64,000 bases of DNA, from positions 323,971 through 387,970 of the forward strand of contig NZ_KK211190.1 in NCBI RefSeq assembly GCF_000620865.1. The letters are read 5' to 3'. Below are positions 1 to 7,457 of the stretch, piece by piece (the stretch's first letter is position 1; each line of letters begins with the position of its first letter). The notes under the pieces are model-generated. The model was given only the letters and a program-made list of their open reading frames with translations. It was not told the origin of the DNA and made no database searches. The position numbers and the translations under genes are program-made. This DNA comes from Exiguobacterium sibiricum 7-3 (lineage in GTDB: Bacteria; Bacillota; Bacilli; Exiguobacteriales; Exiguobacteriaceae).

Positions 1-395
1 ACGCGAAACTTGACGACTGCGTTCGTATCGTCAAAGAAACTGGAATCGACACGCTCGCTCCTGCACTCGGTTCTGTTCACGGACCATACAAAGGTGAACC
101 AAACCTTGGTTTCGCTGAAATGGAAGAAATCCGTAACGCAACAGACCTTCCACTCGTTCTTCACGGTGGAACAGGAATCCCGACACACGATATCGAAAAA
201 GCGATTTCGCTTGGTACTTCGAAAATCAACGTCAACACGGAAAACCAAATTTCGTTCGCGAAAGTGGTTCGTGAAGTCTTGGCTGAGAAACCAGAAGCAT
301 ATGACCCACGCGTATTCATCGCACCAGGTCGCGAAGCAATCAAACAAACAGTCATCGGTAAGATGCGTGAGTTCGGTTCAAGCAACAAAGCTTAA
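1..395 (+). CDS. fbaA: Fructose-bisphosphate aldolase class II, 3' end (partial)
   Basis: This is the C-terminal part of class II fructose-1,6-bisphosphate aldolase, the zinc enzyme that reversibly splits fructose-1,6-bisphosphate into glyceraldehyde-3-phosphate and dihydroxyacetone phosphate in cytoplasmic glycolysis. The frame is open from base 3 and ends with TAA. The residues [21 protein letters not shown] and the INVNTE stretch are the family's substrate- and zinc-binding loops; HGGTG includes a metal-ligand histidine. The 5' part lies outside the window. A strong terminator follows at once, and fsa starts 165 bases downstream, the same order as in Bacillus subtilis. The identification is secure. 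Confidence 0.96.
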   Translation, partial: AKLDDCVRIVKETGIDTLAPALGSVHGPYKGEPNLGFAEMEEIRNATDLPLVLHGGTGIPTHDIEKAISLGTSKINVNTENQISFAKVVREVLAEKPEAYDPRVFIAPGREAIKQTVIGKMREFGSSNKA

Positions 396-407
396 TTTTT
401 CATGCCT

Positions 408-443
408 AAAGCACGGTAGACACTCGTCTATCGTGCTTTTTTT
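408..443 (+). terminator. Rho-independent terminator of fbaA
   Basis: The arms AAAGCACGGTAGAC and GTCTATCGTGCTTT form a nearly perfect stem with a four-base loop, followed by seven T residues. It starts 13 bases after the fbaA stop. Confidence 0.93.
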
Positions 444-474
444 CATCTAAATCACCAGATTGTTTTGGAAAACG

Positions 475-504
475 TTAGGACTTCTCCGTGAAAAAATTTA
501 TAAT
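475..504 (+). promoter_or_regulatory. Possible sigma-A promoter of fsa-murA-glpX
   Basis: TATAAT at 499-504 is a perfect -10. The best -35 is TTAGGA at 475-480 with an 18-base spacer, which is weak. Its position between the fbaA terminator and the strong ribosome binding site of fsa supports a promoter here. Confidence 0.45.
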
Positions 505-560
505 GGAAGAGTAAGCGATTTCAAGGGAAATTTTTAAGGGATGAAAGGGGAAAGAGAGAG

Positions 561-1208
561 ATGAGATTTTTTATCGACACAGCAAACGTAGAGGATATTA
601 AAAAAGCACATAAAATGGGGATTTTGGATGGGGTCACCACAAACCCGTCACTCGTCGCAAAAGAAGGCGTCGATTTCCATACACGCCTGCGTGAAATCTG
701 TGAGATCGTCGGAGACGTCTCCGTCAGTGCCGAAGTCATTGCCCTCGATGCAGAAGGAATGATCCGGGAAGGGAAGGAACTTGCTCAGATTGCACCGAAC
801 ATTACTGTAAAGGTTCCGATGACACCGGCAGGACTCGAAGCCGTTGCAGCACTTTCGAAAGAAAACATCACGACGAACGTCACATTGATCTTTAATCCGA
901 ACCAAGCCCTGCTCGCAGCGCGTGCAGGTGCGACATACGTATCACCGTTCCTCGGTCGTCTGGATGATATCGGTCAAGATGGGATGGGACTGGTCGAAAC
1001 GATTGCTCAAATCTTCGTCATTCATGATATTCCGACACAAATCATCGCGGCTTCTGTCCGTAATCCGGTGCACGTCACGAATGCGGCACTCGCTGGGGCT
1101 GACATCGCGACGATTCCGCTCAATGTCATTGAGTCACTGACGCAACACCCGTTAACGACGCAAGGAATCGAACGTTTCCTCGCGGACTGGGAAAAAGCGC
1201 AGCAATAA
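561..1208 (+). CDS. fsa: Transaldolase / fructose-6-phosphate aldolase family (TalC type)
   Basis: A cytoplasmic small transaldolase of 215 aa, the usual length of the MipB/TalC subfamily. It transfers dihydroxyacetone units in the non-oxidative pentose phosphate pathway, or cleaves fructose-6-phosphate in the FSA branch. Visible are the opening MRFFIDTA with Asp6, TTNPS at 26-30 and the Schiff-base lysine Lys84 in TVKVP. An AGAGAGAG-type ribosome binding site precedes the ATG. It follows fbaA and leads the cluster with a MurA paralogue and glpX, as ywjH does in B. subtilis. Whether the main activity is transaldolase or FSA cannot be told from sequence alone. Confidence 0.95.
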   Translation: MRFFIDTANVEDIKKAHKMGILDGVTTNPSLVAKEGVDFHTRLREICEIVGDVSVSAEVIALDAEGMIREGKELAQIAPNITVKVPMTPAGLEAVAALSKENITTNVTLIFNPNQALLAARAGATYVSPFLGRLDDIGQDGMGLVETIAQIFVIHDIPTQIIAASVRNPVHVTNAALAGADIATIPLNVIESLTQHPLTTQGIERFLADWEKAQQ

Positions 1209-1235
1209 AAGATTGTAGAGAAAGGTTGATGGAAT

Positions 1236-2483
1236 GTGGACATTTTGCATATCGTAGGACAACAGCGTCTTGAAGGAACCGTCATGATCAGTGGATCGAA
1301 ACAGAGTGCGATTCCGTGTCTCGCGGCAGCATTGCTGACCGATCAACAGGTCATTCTTGAGGGGGTACCGGACATTGGCGACGTTGCGACGATGATCCAA
1401 ATCATTGAGATGCTTGGAGCTGTCGTAACACGTCAAGGCGATATGGTGACGATTGACCCGAGTCATGTCGAACCGATGCCGCTCACAGGAGCAGATACAC
1501 GGAAGTTACGTGGATCGATTTACCTGATGAGTGTCCTCGCGGCACGATTCAAACAGGGGGTCGTCGGTCTGCCCGGTGGTTATGCCATCGGTCCTCGGCC
1601 GATTGATTTACACATCAAGGCATTAGAACGACTTGGTGTCGAGATGCGAAATGAACAAGGGGTTTACTACATGCATGTCGAAGAGTTGAAGGGAAACCGG
1701 ATTTATTTGGACCTTCCTTCATTCGGTGCGACAATCAGTGCTTTACTGGTCGCCGTCATGGCGGAAGGAACGACGGTCATTGAAAATGCAGCGTGTGATC
1801 CGGAAGTCATCGACGTCAGTACGATGTTGACGAACATGGGTGCGAGTGTCAAAGGTGCAGGGACCGATGAAATTCGAATCAAAGGCGTCAAGACGCTTCA
1901 AGGATGCCACCACACCTTGATTCCCGATCGAATGGAAGCAGGTACGTTCCTGGCAATGGGAGCAGTCCTCGGCCGTGTGACGGTCGATAATGTCATTCCG
2001 TTACATCTTGAAAGCATCATTCAAAAGCTGGAACGATTCGGGGCCAACATCGAGCAGGGAGATGATTCGGTCACGGCATCCATCGATATGGCGAAACCGA
2101 TTGACGTTCGGGTCTTTCATTACGGTGGATTTCCGAGCGATCTTCAACCAATCATCTCGGCTGTCCTGTTGAAACCGAAAGGCGCGAGTGTCGTCGTCGA
2201 TAAGTTATATCCTCAACGTTTCCGGCACGTCCAGGAAATGCGGCGGTTGAATGGACGAATTACCCACGAAGACGCTTCGATCATCATCCGTGGCGGTGAA
2301 GCGTTGCGTGGCACGGAAATTGAAGCCCATGATCCACGTGGTGCAGCAGCACTCGTGTTAAGTGGAATGCTTGCTTCCGGTGAGACGTCATTACACCATG
2401 CAGAAGTACTTGATCAAAGCTATGAACAGTTCGTCGAGAAGTTAAAAGGACTCGGGGCTCTTGTTTGGCGCGAAACGGTTTAA
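1236..2483 (+). CDS. MurA-family paralogue lacking the catalytic cysteine
   Basis: A 415-aa member of the enolpyruvyl transferase family and positional equivalent of B. subtilis murAB (murZ). MurA transfers enolpyruvate from PEP to UDP-GlcNAc, the first committed step of peptidoglycan synthesis. The start is GTG with AGAGAAAGG upstream; no in-frame ATG lies near. Family landmarks remain: Lys22, GPRPID with the conserved Arg, GFPSDLQ and DPRGAA. Two active-site positions differ: the residue after Lys22 is Gln instead of Asn, and the loop LPGGYAIGPRP has Tyr116 where MurA has its catalytic Cys. The canonical enzyme is encoded at 57383-58687 and keeps both. The paralogue may therefore be slow, altered or regulatory; fosfomycin, which alkylates that Cys, should not attack it covalently there. 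Confidence 0.93.
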   Translation: MDILHIVGQQRLEGTVMISGSKQSAIPCLAAALLTDQQVILEGVPDIGDVATMIQIIEMLGAVVTRQGDMVTIDPSHVEPMPLTGADTRKLRGSIYLMSVLAARFKQGVVGLPGGYAIGPRPIDLHIKALERLGVEMRNEQGVYYMHVEELKGNRIYLDLPSFGATISALLVAVMAEGTTVIENAACDPEVIDVSTMLTNMGASVKGAGTDEIRIKGVKTLQGCHHTLIPDRMEAGTFLAMGAVLGRVTVDNVIPLHLESIIQKLERFGANIEQGDDSVTASIDMAKPIDVRVFHYGGFPSDLQPIISAVLLKPKGASVVVDKLYPQRFRHVQEMRRLNGRITHEDASIIIRGGEALRGTEIEAHDPRGAAALVLSGMLASGETSLHHAEVLDQSYEQFVEKLKGLGALVWRETV

Positions 2484-2514
2484 GGTTTTCAGTTAGGGAG
2501 AGGGGATTATACAC

Positions 2515-3480
2515 ATGGAGAGAAGTTTATCAATGGAACTCGTACGCGTAACGGAGGCAGCAGCACTGGCTTCGGCACGCTGGATGGGGAAGGGCTTGAA
2601 AAACGAGGCAGATGACGCAGCAACAAGCGCCATGCGTGATGTGTTTGATACGATCCCGATGAAAGGAACGGTCGTCATCGGCGAAGGAGAAATGGATGAG
2701 GCGCCGATGCTTTATATCGGTGAGAAACTCGGAAATGGATACGGACCACGTCTTGACGTCGCCGTCGACCCACTTGAAGGCACGAACATCGTCGCCAAAG
2801 GAACATGGGGTGCGCTCGCAGTTCTTGCGGTCGCGGATGCAGGAGACTTATTACATGCACCGGATATGTACATGGATAAGATTGCTGTCGGACCGGAAGC
2901 AGCGGGACACGTCAGCTTGGATGCGACGATTGAAGAAAACATCGCTGCCGTCGCTAAAGCAAAGAATAAAGAAATCGAAGATGTCGTCGTCTCGATTCTC
3001 GACCGGGAACGTCATGAAGAAATCATTCAACGGATTCGCGCAACAGGGGCACGGATTCGTCTGATTGGTGACGGAGATGTCGCAGCAGCCATCAATACGG
3101 CTTTCCCGCATACAGGGATCGATATTCTACTCGGTTCAGGCGGGGCGCCGGAAGGTGTTCTGGCAGCCGTTGCTTTAAAATGTCTCGGCGGGGAACTTCA
3201 AGGCCGACTCTTACCGGCAGATGAAGCGGAAGTCGCACGATGCAAGAAGATGGGGATTGAAGACCCGTCGAAAATCCTCATGATGGATGACCTTGTCACG
3301 GGCGATGACTGTATCTTTGCAGCAACCGGTGTCACGGACAGTGAGTTGATGAAAGGTGTTCAATTTAGCGCGCAAGGCGGTCAAACACACTCTGTCGTCA
3401 TGCGGGCGAAATCGGGAACGGTTCGTTTTGTCGAAGGGATTCACTCGTTCAAGAAAAAACCAAAGCTCGTTATTAAGTAA
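2515..3480 (+). CDS. glpX: Class II fructose-1,6-bisphosphatase GlpX
   Basis: A metal-dependent cytoplasmic phosphatase of 321 aa that hydrolyses fructose-1,6-bisphosphate to fructose-6-phosphate in gluconeogenesis. The N-terminus [20 protein letters not shown] is the GlpX signature. GEGEMDEAP (56-64) and DPLEGT (85-90) supply metal and phosphate ligands, and GSGGAPEG lies near residue 210. GGAGAGGGGATT provides the ribosome binding site. It sits 31 bases after the MurA paralogue and is the last gene of the fsa cluster, ending at a strong terminator. The order matches murAB-glpX (ywjI) in B. subtilis. Confidence 0.97.
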   Translation: MERSLSMELVRVTEAAALASARWMGKGLKNEADDAATSAMRDVFDTIPMKGTVVIGEGEMDEAPMLYIGEKLGNGYGPRLDVAVDPLEGTNIVAKGTWGALAVLAVADAGDLLHAPDMYMDKIAVGPEAAGHVSLDATIEENIAAVAKAKNKEIEDVVVSILDRERHEEIIQRIRATGARIRLIGDGDVAAAINTAFPHTGIDILLGSGGAPEGVLAAVALKCLGGELQGRLLPADEAEVARCKKMGIEDPSKILMMDDLVTGDDCIFAATGVTDSELMKGVQFSAQGGQTHSVVMRAKSGTVRFVEGIHSFKKKPKLVIK

Positions 3481-3500
3481 GTCTATTTTCATAATGCAAA

Positions 3501-3535
3501 TAAAGACGAACCCGACTCAAATCGGATCCGTCTTA
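3501..3535 (+). repeat. CTCAAA hairpin, copy 1
   Basis: AAGACG and CGTCTT pair around an inner CCGA/TCGG stem with loop CTCAAA, 21 bases after the glpX stop. The core CGACTCAAATCGGATCC is repeated with changes at 3904-3925 and, on the minus strand, at 60154-60184. Without a T run it is not itself a classical terminator. Confidence 0.6.
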
Positions 3536-3545
3536 GACGTAAGAC

Positions 3546-3589
3546 AAAAAGCGATTTTTCTCTTAAATGAGAAAGATCGCTTTTTTTGT
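3546..3589 (+). terminator. Terminator of the fsa-murA-glpX operon
   Basis: The arms AAAGCGATTTTTCTC and GAGAAAGATCGCTTT flank TTAAAT and are followed by a T run. The hairpin is the strongest in this intergenic stretch. Confidence 0.88.
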
Positions 3590-3895
3590 TGGCTTCGAAT
3601 CGTTTTCCTGGTACAAGAATCGCGCCGCTTCGCTTCACTTCACTGCAGGGTCGATCCTGCTTGTTTTTCCTTAGGAAGCGATTTCGAGCGGACAAAACAC
3701 TTCTTCTTATAGCAGGGACTAGATAAAAAAATTCGTACTTCTCGACGCTTGGCAAGAAGTTCGTCCGATGCATTATGCATTAATAAAAAGAAGAACTGGA
3801 TTTAGAAGTCGATTACGATTGAATTCTTCATGGAAAAAAATCCCTTCATTCCCGAAGAAGAGGAATATTGAAGAGCACGAGATGGAAGATAGCAC
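3590..3895. other. Gene-free stretch, no recognisable content
   Basis: About 300 bases without a credible gene on either strand. A minus-strand frame here runs through the terminator and hairpin sequences and has no plausible composition or ribosome binding site. Part of it may be decayed coding sequence, but no family is recognisable. Confidence 0.5.
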
Positions 3896-3931
3896 AATAA
3901 ATTCGGCTCAAACCGGATTCATCTTTATTGT
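3896..3931 (+). repeat. CTCAAA hairpin, copy 2
   Basis: AATAAA and TTTATT pair outside an inner TTCGG/CCGGA stem with loop CTCAAA. Core CGGCTCAAACCGGATTC matches copy 1 at 3513-3534 with a few transitions, several of which preserve pairing. It stands directly in front of structured element A. Confidence 0.6.
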
Positions 3932-3937
3932 AGGATG

Positions 3938-4087
3938 AAATCTTGTAGACTGTACGCGACTCCTACAGGAAAAGCGCAGGTTCACCGCGCGTCAGAAACA
4001 AACGAGACCCGGATACTTGTCCGTTTCAGGACAAAGAAGCCGCGGCTCGTGTTTCGCCTGAGGAAAGCAAGTACAGGAACAAGATTT
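3938..4087 (+). ncRNA. Structured intergenic element A (two copies in window)
   Basis: A 150-base element with nested long-range pairing: AAATCTTGT (3938-3946) with ACAAGATTT (4079-4087), CTGTAC (3950-3955) with GTACAG (4071-4076), CAGG (3966-3969) with CCTG (4057-4060), a GCGC hairpin (3974-3990), and an arm CGAG/CTCG (4003-4006 with 4046-4049) capped by TTGTCC/GGACAA. The blocks GACTCCTA, GAAAAG, GACCCGG, CCGCGGCT and GGAAAGC recur in element B (59897-60039, minus strand), whose stems have other sequences but still pair. It lies between convergent genes and touches the stop codon of the SDR. No family name is assigned; similar sequences are remembered from intergenic regions of Bacillaceae. 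Transcription is not shown. Confidence 0.7.
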
Positions 4088-4865
4088 ATTCGAGAGCGTC
4101 ACGTATCGGAGCTTGCAATTGGTGTGTCATCTGAACGAGTTTGCGTCGCGAGAAGAAGCGTGTCATAAAGACATACACTGCATTGCTGCGACCGGGGATG
4201 ACAAGTGTTTTTCCTTTCATGTATCCCGTGAAGGAAAGTTGAGCAGTTGTTTTGGCATCCATGATTCCTGGTCGTTTAAATAACCCGGACGTTGCAAGAT
4301 CGGCCGTTTTGGCGAAATCAGTATGCGTCGCTCCCGGACAAACGGCTGTCACCTGAATGTTGTAAGGTGCGAGCTCATCTGCCAAGGCTTCCGAAAAACT
4401 AAGCACGTAAGCTTTTGTCGCATAGTAGACGCTCATGAAAGGACCGCCATGGAAAGAGGAGGTCGAAGCAATCTGAATGATTCGTCCGCCGCCCTGCATT
4501 TTCATCCGACGGGCAAAAGCTTTCGTTAAATGCGTCAATGCCCGGATGTTGACGTCAATCATGTTCAATTCGCGTGATAAATCCGTTTCGATAAATTCAC
4601 CATAAAGACCAAAACCGGCGTTATTGATCAAAACATCAACGGGAGTGTGTTCTGTCGCACGTAACAGGGCTTTGATTTGAAGGGATTGCCCGATATCATA
4701 CGGAAGCACGACGGCAGAGCCGCCCCGTTGTTCGACAAAGTGTTTCGTTTCGAAAAGTTGTTCGACATTTCGGCCGACCAGTAACAGATGATGTCCTTGA
4801 TCAGCATGCAGATAGGCAAGTTCACGCCCGATTCCGGCAGAAGCCCCGGTGATTAATACGTTCAT
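4086..4865 (-). CDS. Short-chain dehydrogenase/reductase (SDR)
   Basis: A cytoplasmic NAD(P)-dependent oxidoreductase of 259 aa with a classical SDR Rossmann fold. TGASAGIG (6-13) binds the cofactor, NNAG is at 81-84, a serine-rich STSS precedes the catalytic pair Tyr147/Lys151 in YYATKAY, and the PG motif follows. The Arg after the second strand (GRN) suggests NADP(H). It belongs to the DltE/YqjQ-like group by appearance, but the substrate is unknown. AAGGAGG stands eight bases before the ATG. Its stop overlaps the end of structured element A. A minus-strand terminator lies directly upstream, so it has its own promoter or depends on readthrough from the NlpC/P60 gene. Confidence 0.92.
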   Translation of the reverse strand: MNVLITGASAGIGRELAYLHADQGHHLLLVGRNVEQLFETKHFVEQRGGSAVVLPYDIGQSLQIKALLRATEHTPVDVLINNAGFGLYGEFIETDLSRELNMIDVNIRALTHLTKAFARRMKMQGGGRIIQIASTSSFHGGPFMSVYYATKAYVLSFSEALADELAPYNIQVTAVCPGATHTDFAKTADLATSGLFKRPGIMDAKTTAQLSFTGYMKGKTLVIPGRSNAVYVFMTRFFSRRKLVQMTHQLQAPIRDALE

Positions 4866-4892
4866 GATATGTCCTCCTTGTATAATAGGGTA

Positions 4893-4925
4893 GAAAAAAA
4901 GCGATCGAGCCGATGCTCAACCGCT
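4893..4925 (-). terminator. Terminator after the NlpC/P60 gene
   Basis: On the minus strand AGCGGTTGAGC pairs with GCTCGATCGCT around ATCG (11 pairs, two wobbles) and is followed by seven T residues. It separates the NlpC/P60 gene from the SDR gene. Confidence 0.87.
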
Positions 4926-4937
4926 TGGTTCGTTAAA

Positions 4938-5621
4938 TTATAGGTATGAACCCGCGCCGACAAGGCGTGAACCCCAGTAACCTGATTTGAAGCTTGAGTA
5001 CTTGACGCCACCCGTTTCTGAGTTGACCATGCTTGATTTGCTTGTCGCCATACCGACGTGTTGAATGCCGCTACCGTGTGAGAAGAAAACAAGATCTCCA
5101 GGTTGAACGTTTGAGACACTTACTTTTCTAGAAGAAGAATATTGTGAAGAAGACGTACGTGGCAATGTTTTGCCTGCTGCTTTTTTGTAGACGTAGCTTG
5201 TGAAACCAGAGCAGTCAAATCCACGAGTTGTCGTTCCGCCCCATACATAAGGAGTTCCTTTATGTTTAGCTGCTTCGCTTAGAAGGCGTGTACGTGTTGA
5301 AGATGAAGTTGTTGATTTTTTAGCCGTTGAAGTAGAAGACTTGTATGTTTTCGTATACTGTGTAGATACATAACGTGTTTTGCCACCGTACGAAATTTTA
5401 GTCCAGCTGCCTGATTTACCTTTGTATGTAAATGTTTGGCCTGCGTTTACTTTACCGACGATGCTTGCTTTAGTAGAAGGAGCCGTACGAACACGTAATC
5501 CGCTATCTGTGATCTTGACTTTCGTTACTGTAGAAGCTGCCTCAACCTTATCTGTTCCCACTGATGCAAATCCTGAAACCACTAATGCTGCTGTCGCGAC
5601 CGATGCTAGAAAACGTTTCAT
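4938..5621 (-). CDS. Secreted SH3b-NlpC/P60 peptidoglycan hydrolase
   Basis: A secreted cell-wall endopeptidase of 227 aa. The start MKRFLASVAT is preferred because GGAGG lies eight bases ahead; an upstream ATG seven codons earlier lacks this. Residues 1-29 form a signal peptide ending in VEAAS. A bacterial SH3 domain (about 32-88) with GLRVRTAPS should bind the wall. A Ser/Thr-rich linker (92-112) leads to NlpC/P60 (113-227) with catalytic Cys137 in FDCSGF and His188 in QHVGM; Asn200 sits where a third polar residue is expected. The family cleaves stem peptides between D-Glu and the diamino acid. Monocistronic between its terminator and a palindrome-bearing upstream region. Confidence 0.94.
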   Translation of the reverse strand: MKRFLASVATAALVVSGFASVGTDKVEAASTVTKVKITDSGLRVRTAPSTKASIVGKVNAGQTFTYKGKSGSWTKISYGGKTRYVSTQYTKTYKSSTSTAKKSTTSSSTRTRLLSEAAKHKGTPYVWGGTTTRGFDCSGFTSYVYKKAAGKTLPRTSSSQYSSSRKVSVSNVQPGDLVFFSHGSGIQHVGMATSKSSMVNSETGGVKYSSFKSGYWGSRLVGAGSYL

Positions 5622-5708
5622 ATGTGAAATCCTCCATGTCATTTTAAAGTAGTTTTGAAAACCGAGTTATATGATGTATCTCATTAAGTGTTTGTTTAAG
5701 CAGTGCAC

Positions 5709-5724
5709 CTTACAACTGTGTAAG
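5709..5724. promoter_or_regulatory. Perfect 6-4-6 palindrome upstream of the NlpC/P60 gene
   Basis: CTTACA-ACTG-TGTAAG is a perfect inverted repeat about 90 bases upstream of the hydrolase start codon. It looks like a dimer operator; the protein is unknown. It could also be a weak hairpin, since TTTTTC follows on the plus strand, but no plus-strand gene precedes it. Confidence 0.4.
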
Positions 5725-5921
5725 TTTTTCTCTGCACGATTATCTTAGCATGCGGATACATGAAAACGTTTTTTCAGTTCCGCTACAAAACATGACGTTT
5801 TTGTAACATAACTGCAATAATATACTCGAATATTACAAAGAAGAAATTCCCATTTCTTAAATCACGACGAAATGGATGAAATGTGATACCTTTAATTCAC
5901 GAAGAATATACACCAAGATCC

Positions 5922-5947
5922 TTTGCACCATGAATTTGCACCATGAA
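5922..5947 (+). repeat. Tandem 13-bp repeat in the rho leader
   Basis: TTTGCACCATGAA occurs twice without a gap, 50-70 bases before the rho start codon, followed by a degenerate third copy (TTTGCTCCTGAA). Confidence 0.7.
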
Positions 5948-5995
5948 GATGAAATCCTTTGCTCCTGAATTTATACGAAGAATAGGTGAATGCAC

Positions 5996-7360
5996 ATGCC
6001 AACTGAGAAAACTGACAAACCAGAACGTTCCTATACACTTGCTCAATTAAGCAACCTGACATTAAAAGATTTATATGAAATCGCAAAAACAAAAAACGTA
6101 CCACAGTACCGTGAGGCTCGTAAGCGCGAATTGATGTTCAAAATTCTTAAAGCGCAAGCAGAATCCACCGGTCTTTATTTCCTCGAGGGGGTACTCGAAG
6201 TTATTCCCGGAAACCCACAGATGCAAAATGATGGCGGCTTCGGCTTCCTTCGTCCTATCAACTATTCGCAATCCTCTGAAGATATCTATATCGCCGCTTC
6301 ACAAATCCGCCGCTTTAATCTCCGTAACGGAGACGTCGTGACTGGAAAGGTCCGACCGCCAAAAGAGAATGAACGGTTCCAAGGTCTTTTAAGTGTGGAA
6401 GCCGTCAATGGAGAAGCGCCGGACACGGCACGGAATCGTCTGTTCTTCCCGGCATTGACGCCGATTTATCCGGATCGCCTGATGCGACTTGAAACAGAAC
6501 CGCGTCATTTGTCGGTCCGGGTGATGGATATGATTGCGCCGGTCGGGTTTGGCCAACGCGGTTTGATCGTCGCACCGCCTAAAGCCGGTAAGACTTCTCT
6601 ATTAAAAGAAATCGCGAATTCGATTCAAGTGAATCACCCCGATGTCGAATTGATCATTCTATTGATTGATGAGCGCCCGGAGGAAGTGACGGACATCGAG
6701 CGGTCTGTTCCGGGAGCGGATGTCGTCAGTTCGACGTTTGACGAAACACCGGACAACCACGTCCGGATTTCGGAGCTTGTCCTTGAGCGGGCGATGCGTC
6801 TCGTCGAACATAAAAAAGATGTCGTTATCTTGATGGATTCGATTACACGTTTGACACGTGCTTACAACTTAACGGTTCCGCAAAGCGGACGAACGTTGTC
6901 CGGAGGGATCGATCCGGCCGCTTTCCATAAACCAAAACGCTTTTTCGGAGCCGCCCGGAACATCGAACACGGTGGCAGCCTGACGATTCTCGCGACAGCC
7001 CTCGTCGAGACCGGTTCCCGGATGGATGATGTCATCTATGAAGAGTTTAAAGGAACCGGCAACATGGAACTGCATCTGGACCGCAAGTTATCCGAGCGCC
7101 GGATCTTCCCGGCCATCGACATCCGGAAATCAGGAACACGGAAAGAAGAGTTGTTGTTACCGAAAGATCAACTCGACGCCCTGTGGACGATCCGCCGGAC
7201 GATGAACGAGTCAAATGAGTTTGTCGACAGCTTCTTACGCAAGATTCGGGACACGAAAAATAACGAAGAATTTTTTGTTGAACTGAATAAAGAAAAGAAG
7301 AAACCCGTCCGGCGCGCGCCTGTTAAACCGCGTGTGACGAAAACCGACACAACGACTTGA
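5996..7360 (+). CDS. rho: Transcription termination factor Rho
   Basis: An RNA-dependent ATPase of 454 aa, working as a hexameric ring that terminates transcription. The second of two close ATG codons is chosen because AGGTGA (5984-5989) is six bases before it and abuts the first. The N-terminal Rho_N fold spans about 14-55; the cold-shock RNA-binding domain shows the RNP1-like DGGFGFLRP (79-87). The ATPase has Walker A PPKAGKTS (194-201), Walker B with LLIDERPEE (222-230) and the Q/R-loop region around SGRTLSGG. A basic tail of about 20 residues extends the C-terminus. The place between glpX and rpmE is the conserved Bacillus one. Confidence 0.97.
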   Translation: MPTEKTDKPERSYTLAQLSNLTLKDLYEIAKTKNVPQYREARKRELMFKILKAQAESTGLYFLEGVLEVIPGNPQMQNDGGFGFLRPINYSQSSEDIYIAASQIRRFNLRNGDVVTGKVRPPKENERFQGLLSVEAVNGEAPDTARNRLFFPALTPIYPDRLMRLETEPRHLSVRVMDMIAPVGFGQRGLIVAPPKAGKTSLLKEIANSIQVNHPDVELIILLIDERPEEVTDIERSVPGADVVSSTFDETPDNHVRISELVLERAMRLVEHKKDVVILMDSITRLTRAYNLTVPQSGRTLSGGIDPAAFHKPKRFFGAARNIEHGGSLTILATALVETGSRMDDVIYEEFKGTGNMELHLDRKLSERRIFPAIDIRKSGTRKEELLLPKDQLDALWTIRRTMNESNEFVDSFLRKIRDTKNNEEFFVELNKEKKKPVRRAPVKPRVTKTDTTT

Positions 7361-7369
7361 AAATAGGTA

Positions 7370-7398
7370 TTGCGGGTCGTGAAAAAATCGTTTAGTAT
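7370..7398 (+). promoter_or_regulatory. Sigma-A promoter of rpmE2
   Basis: TTGCGG (7370-7375) and TAGTAT (7393-7398) are separated by exactly 17 bases, just after the rho stop codon. Confidence 0.65.
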
Positions 7399-7412
7399 AG
7401 GAAGGTAACTTA

Positions 7413-7437
7413 CTCTGGCTCAGCAAATGAACCAGGG
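7413..7437 (+). promoter_or_regulatory. Hairpin in the rpmE2 5' leader
   Basis: CTCTGGCTCA pairs with TGAACCAGGG over nine of ten positions around GCAAA, just ahead of the ribosome binding site AAGGAGAG (7441-7448). The position suits a translational control element such as an L31 autoregulatory leader; L31 leader motifs have been described in Firmicutes, but membership is not proven here. Confidence 0.45.
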
Positions 7438-7457
7438 CGGAAGGAGAGAAAACAACC

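Larger units (their letters stand above)
5622..5995. other. Divergent promoter region between NlpC/P60 gene and rho
   Basis: This 374-base gap carries the control regions of both genes. On the plus strand TATACT at 5821-5826 is the best -10 for rho. It also holds the palindrome at 5709-5724 and tandem repeats at 5922-5947. TGTAAC-N5-TGCAAT at 5802-5818 is one mismatch from the WalR consensus TGTWAH-N5-TGTWAH, which would suit a wall hydrolase, but this is suggestive only. Confidence 0.5.

Noticed and set aside
10-450. A 146-codon frame at the left edge
   Set aside because: It overlaps fbaA in another frame and crosses its terminator; composition is Ser/Lys/Arg-rich shadow.
3489-3773. A 94-codon minus-strand frame between glpX and the SDR gene
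   Set aside because: It runs through the glpX terminator and the first CTCAAA hairpin, has no ribosome binding site, and its composition is that of noncoding DNA.
4869-4895. TATTAT on the minus strand as promoter of the SDR gene
   Set aside because: No -35 at an acceptable distance; the upstream sequence is the terminator stem.
5760-5776. TGAAAACGTTTTTTCA as a cre site upstream of the NlpC/P60 gene
   Set aside because: The right arm is displaced by two bases compared with the CcpA consensus, and the gene has no catabolite link; the cre at 28823 fits far better.
5922-5947. CRISPR-like repeats
   Set aside because: Only two immediately adjacent 13-base units with no spacers; no array or cas gene occurs in the window.
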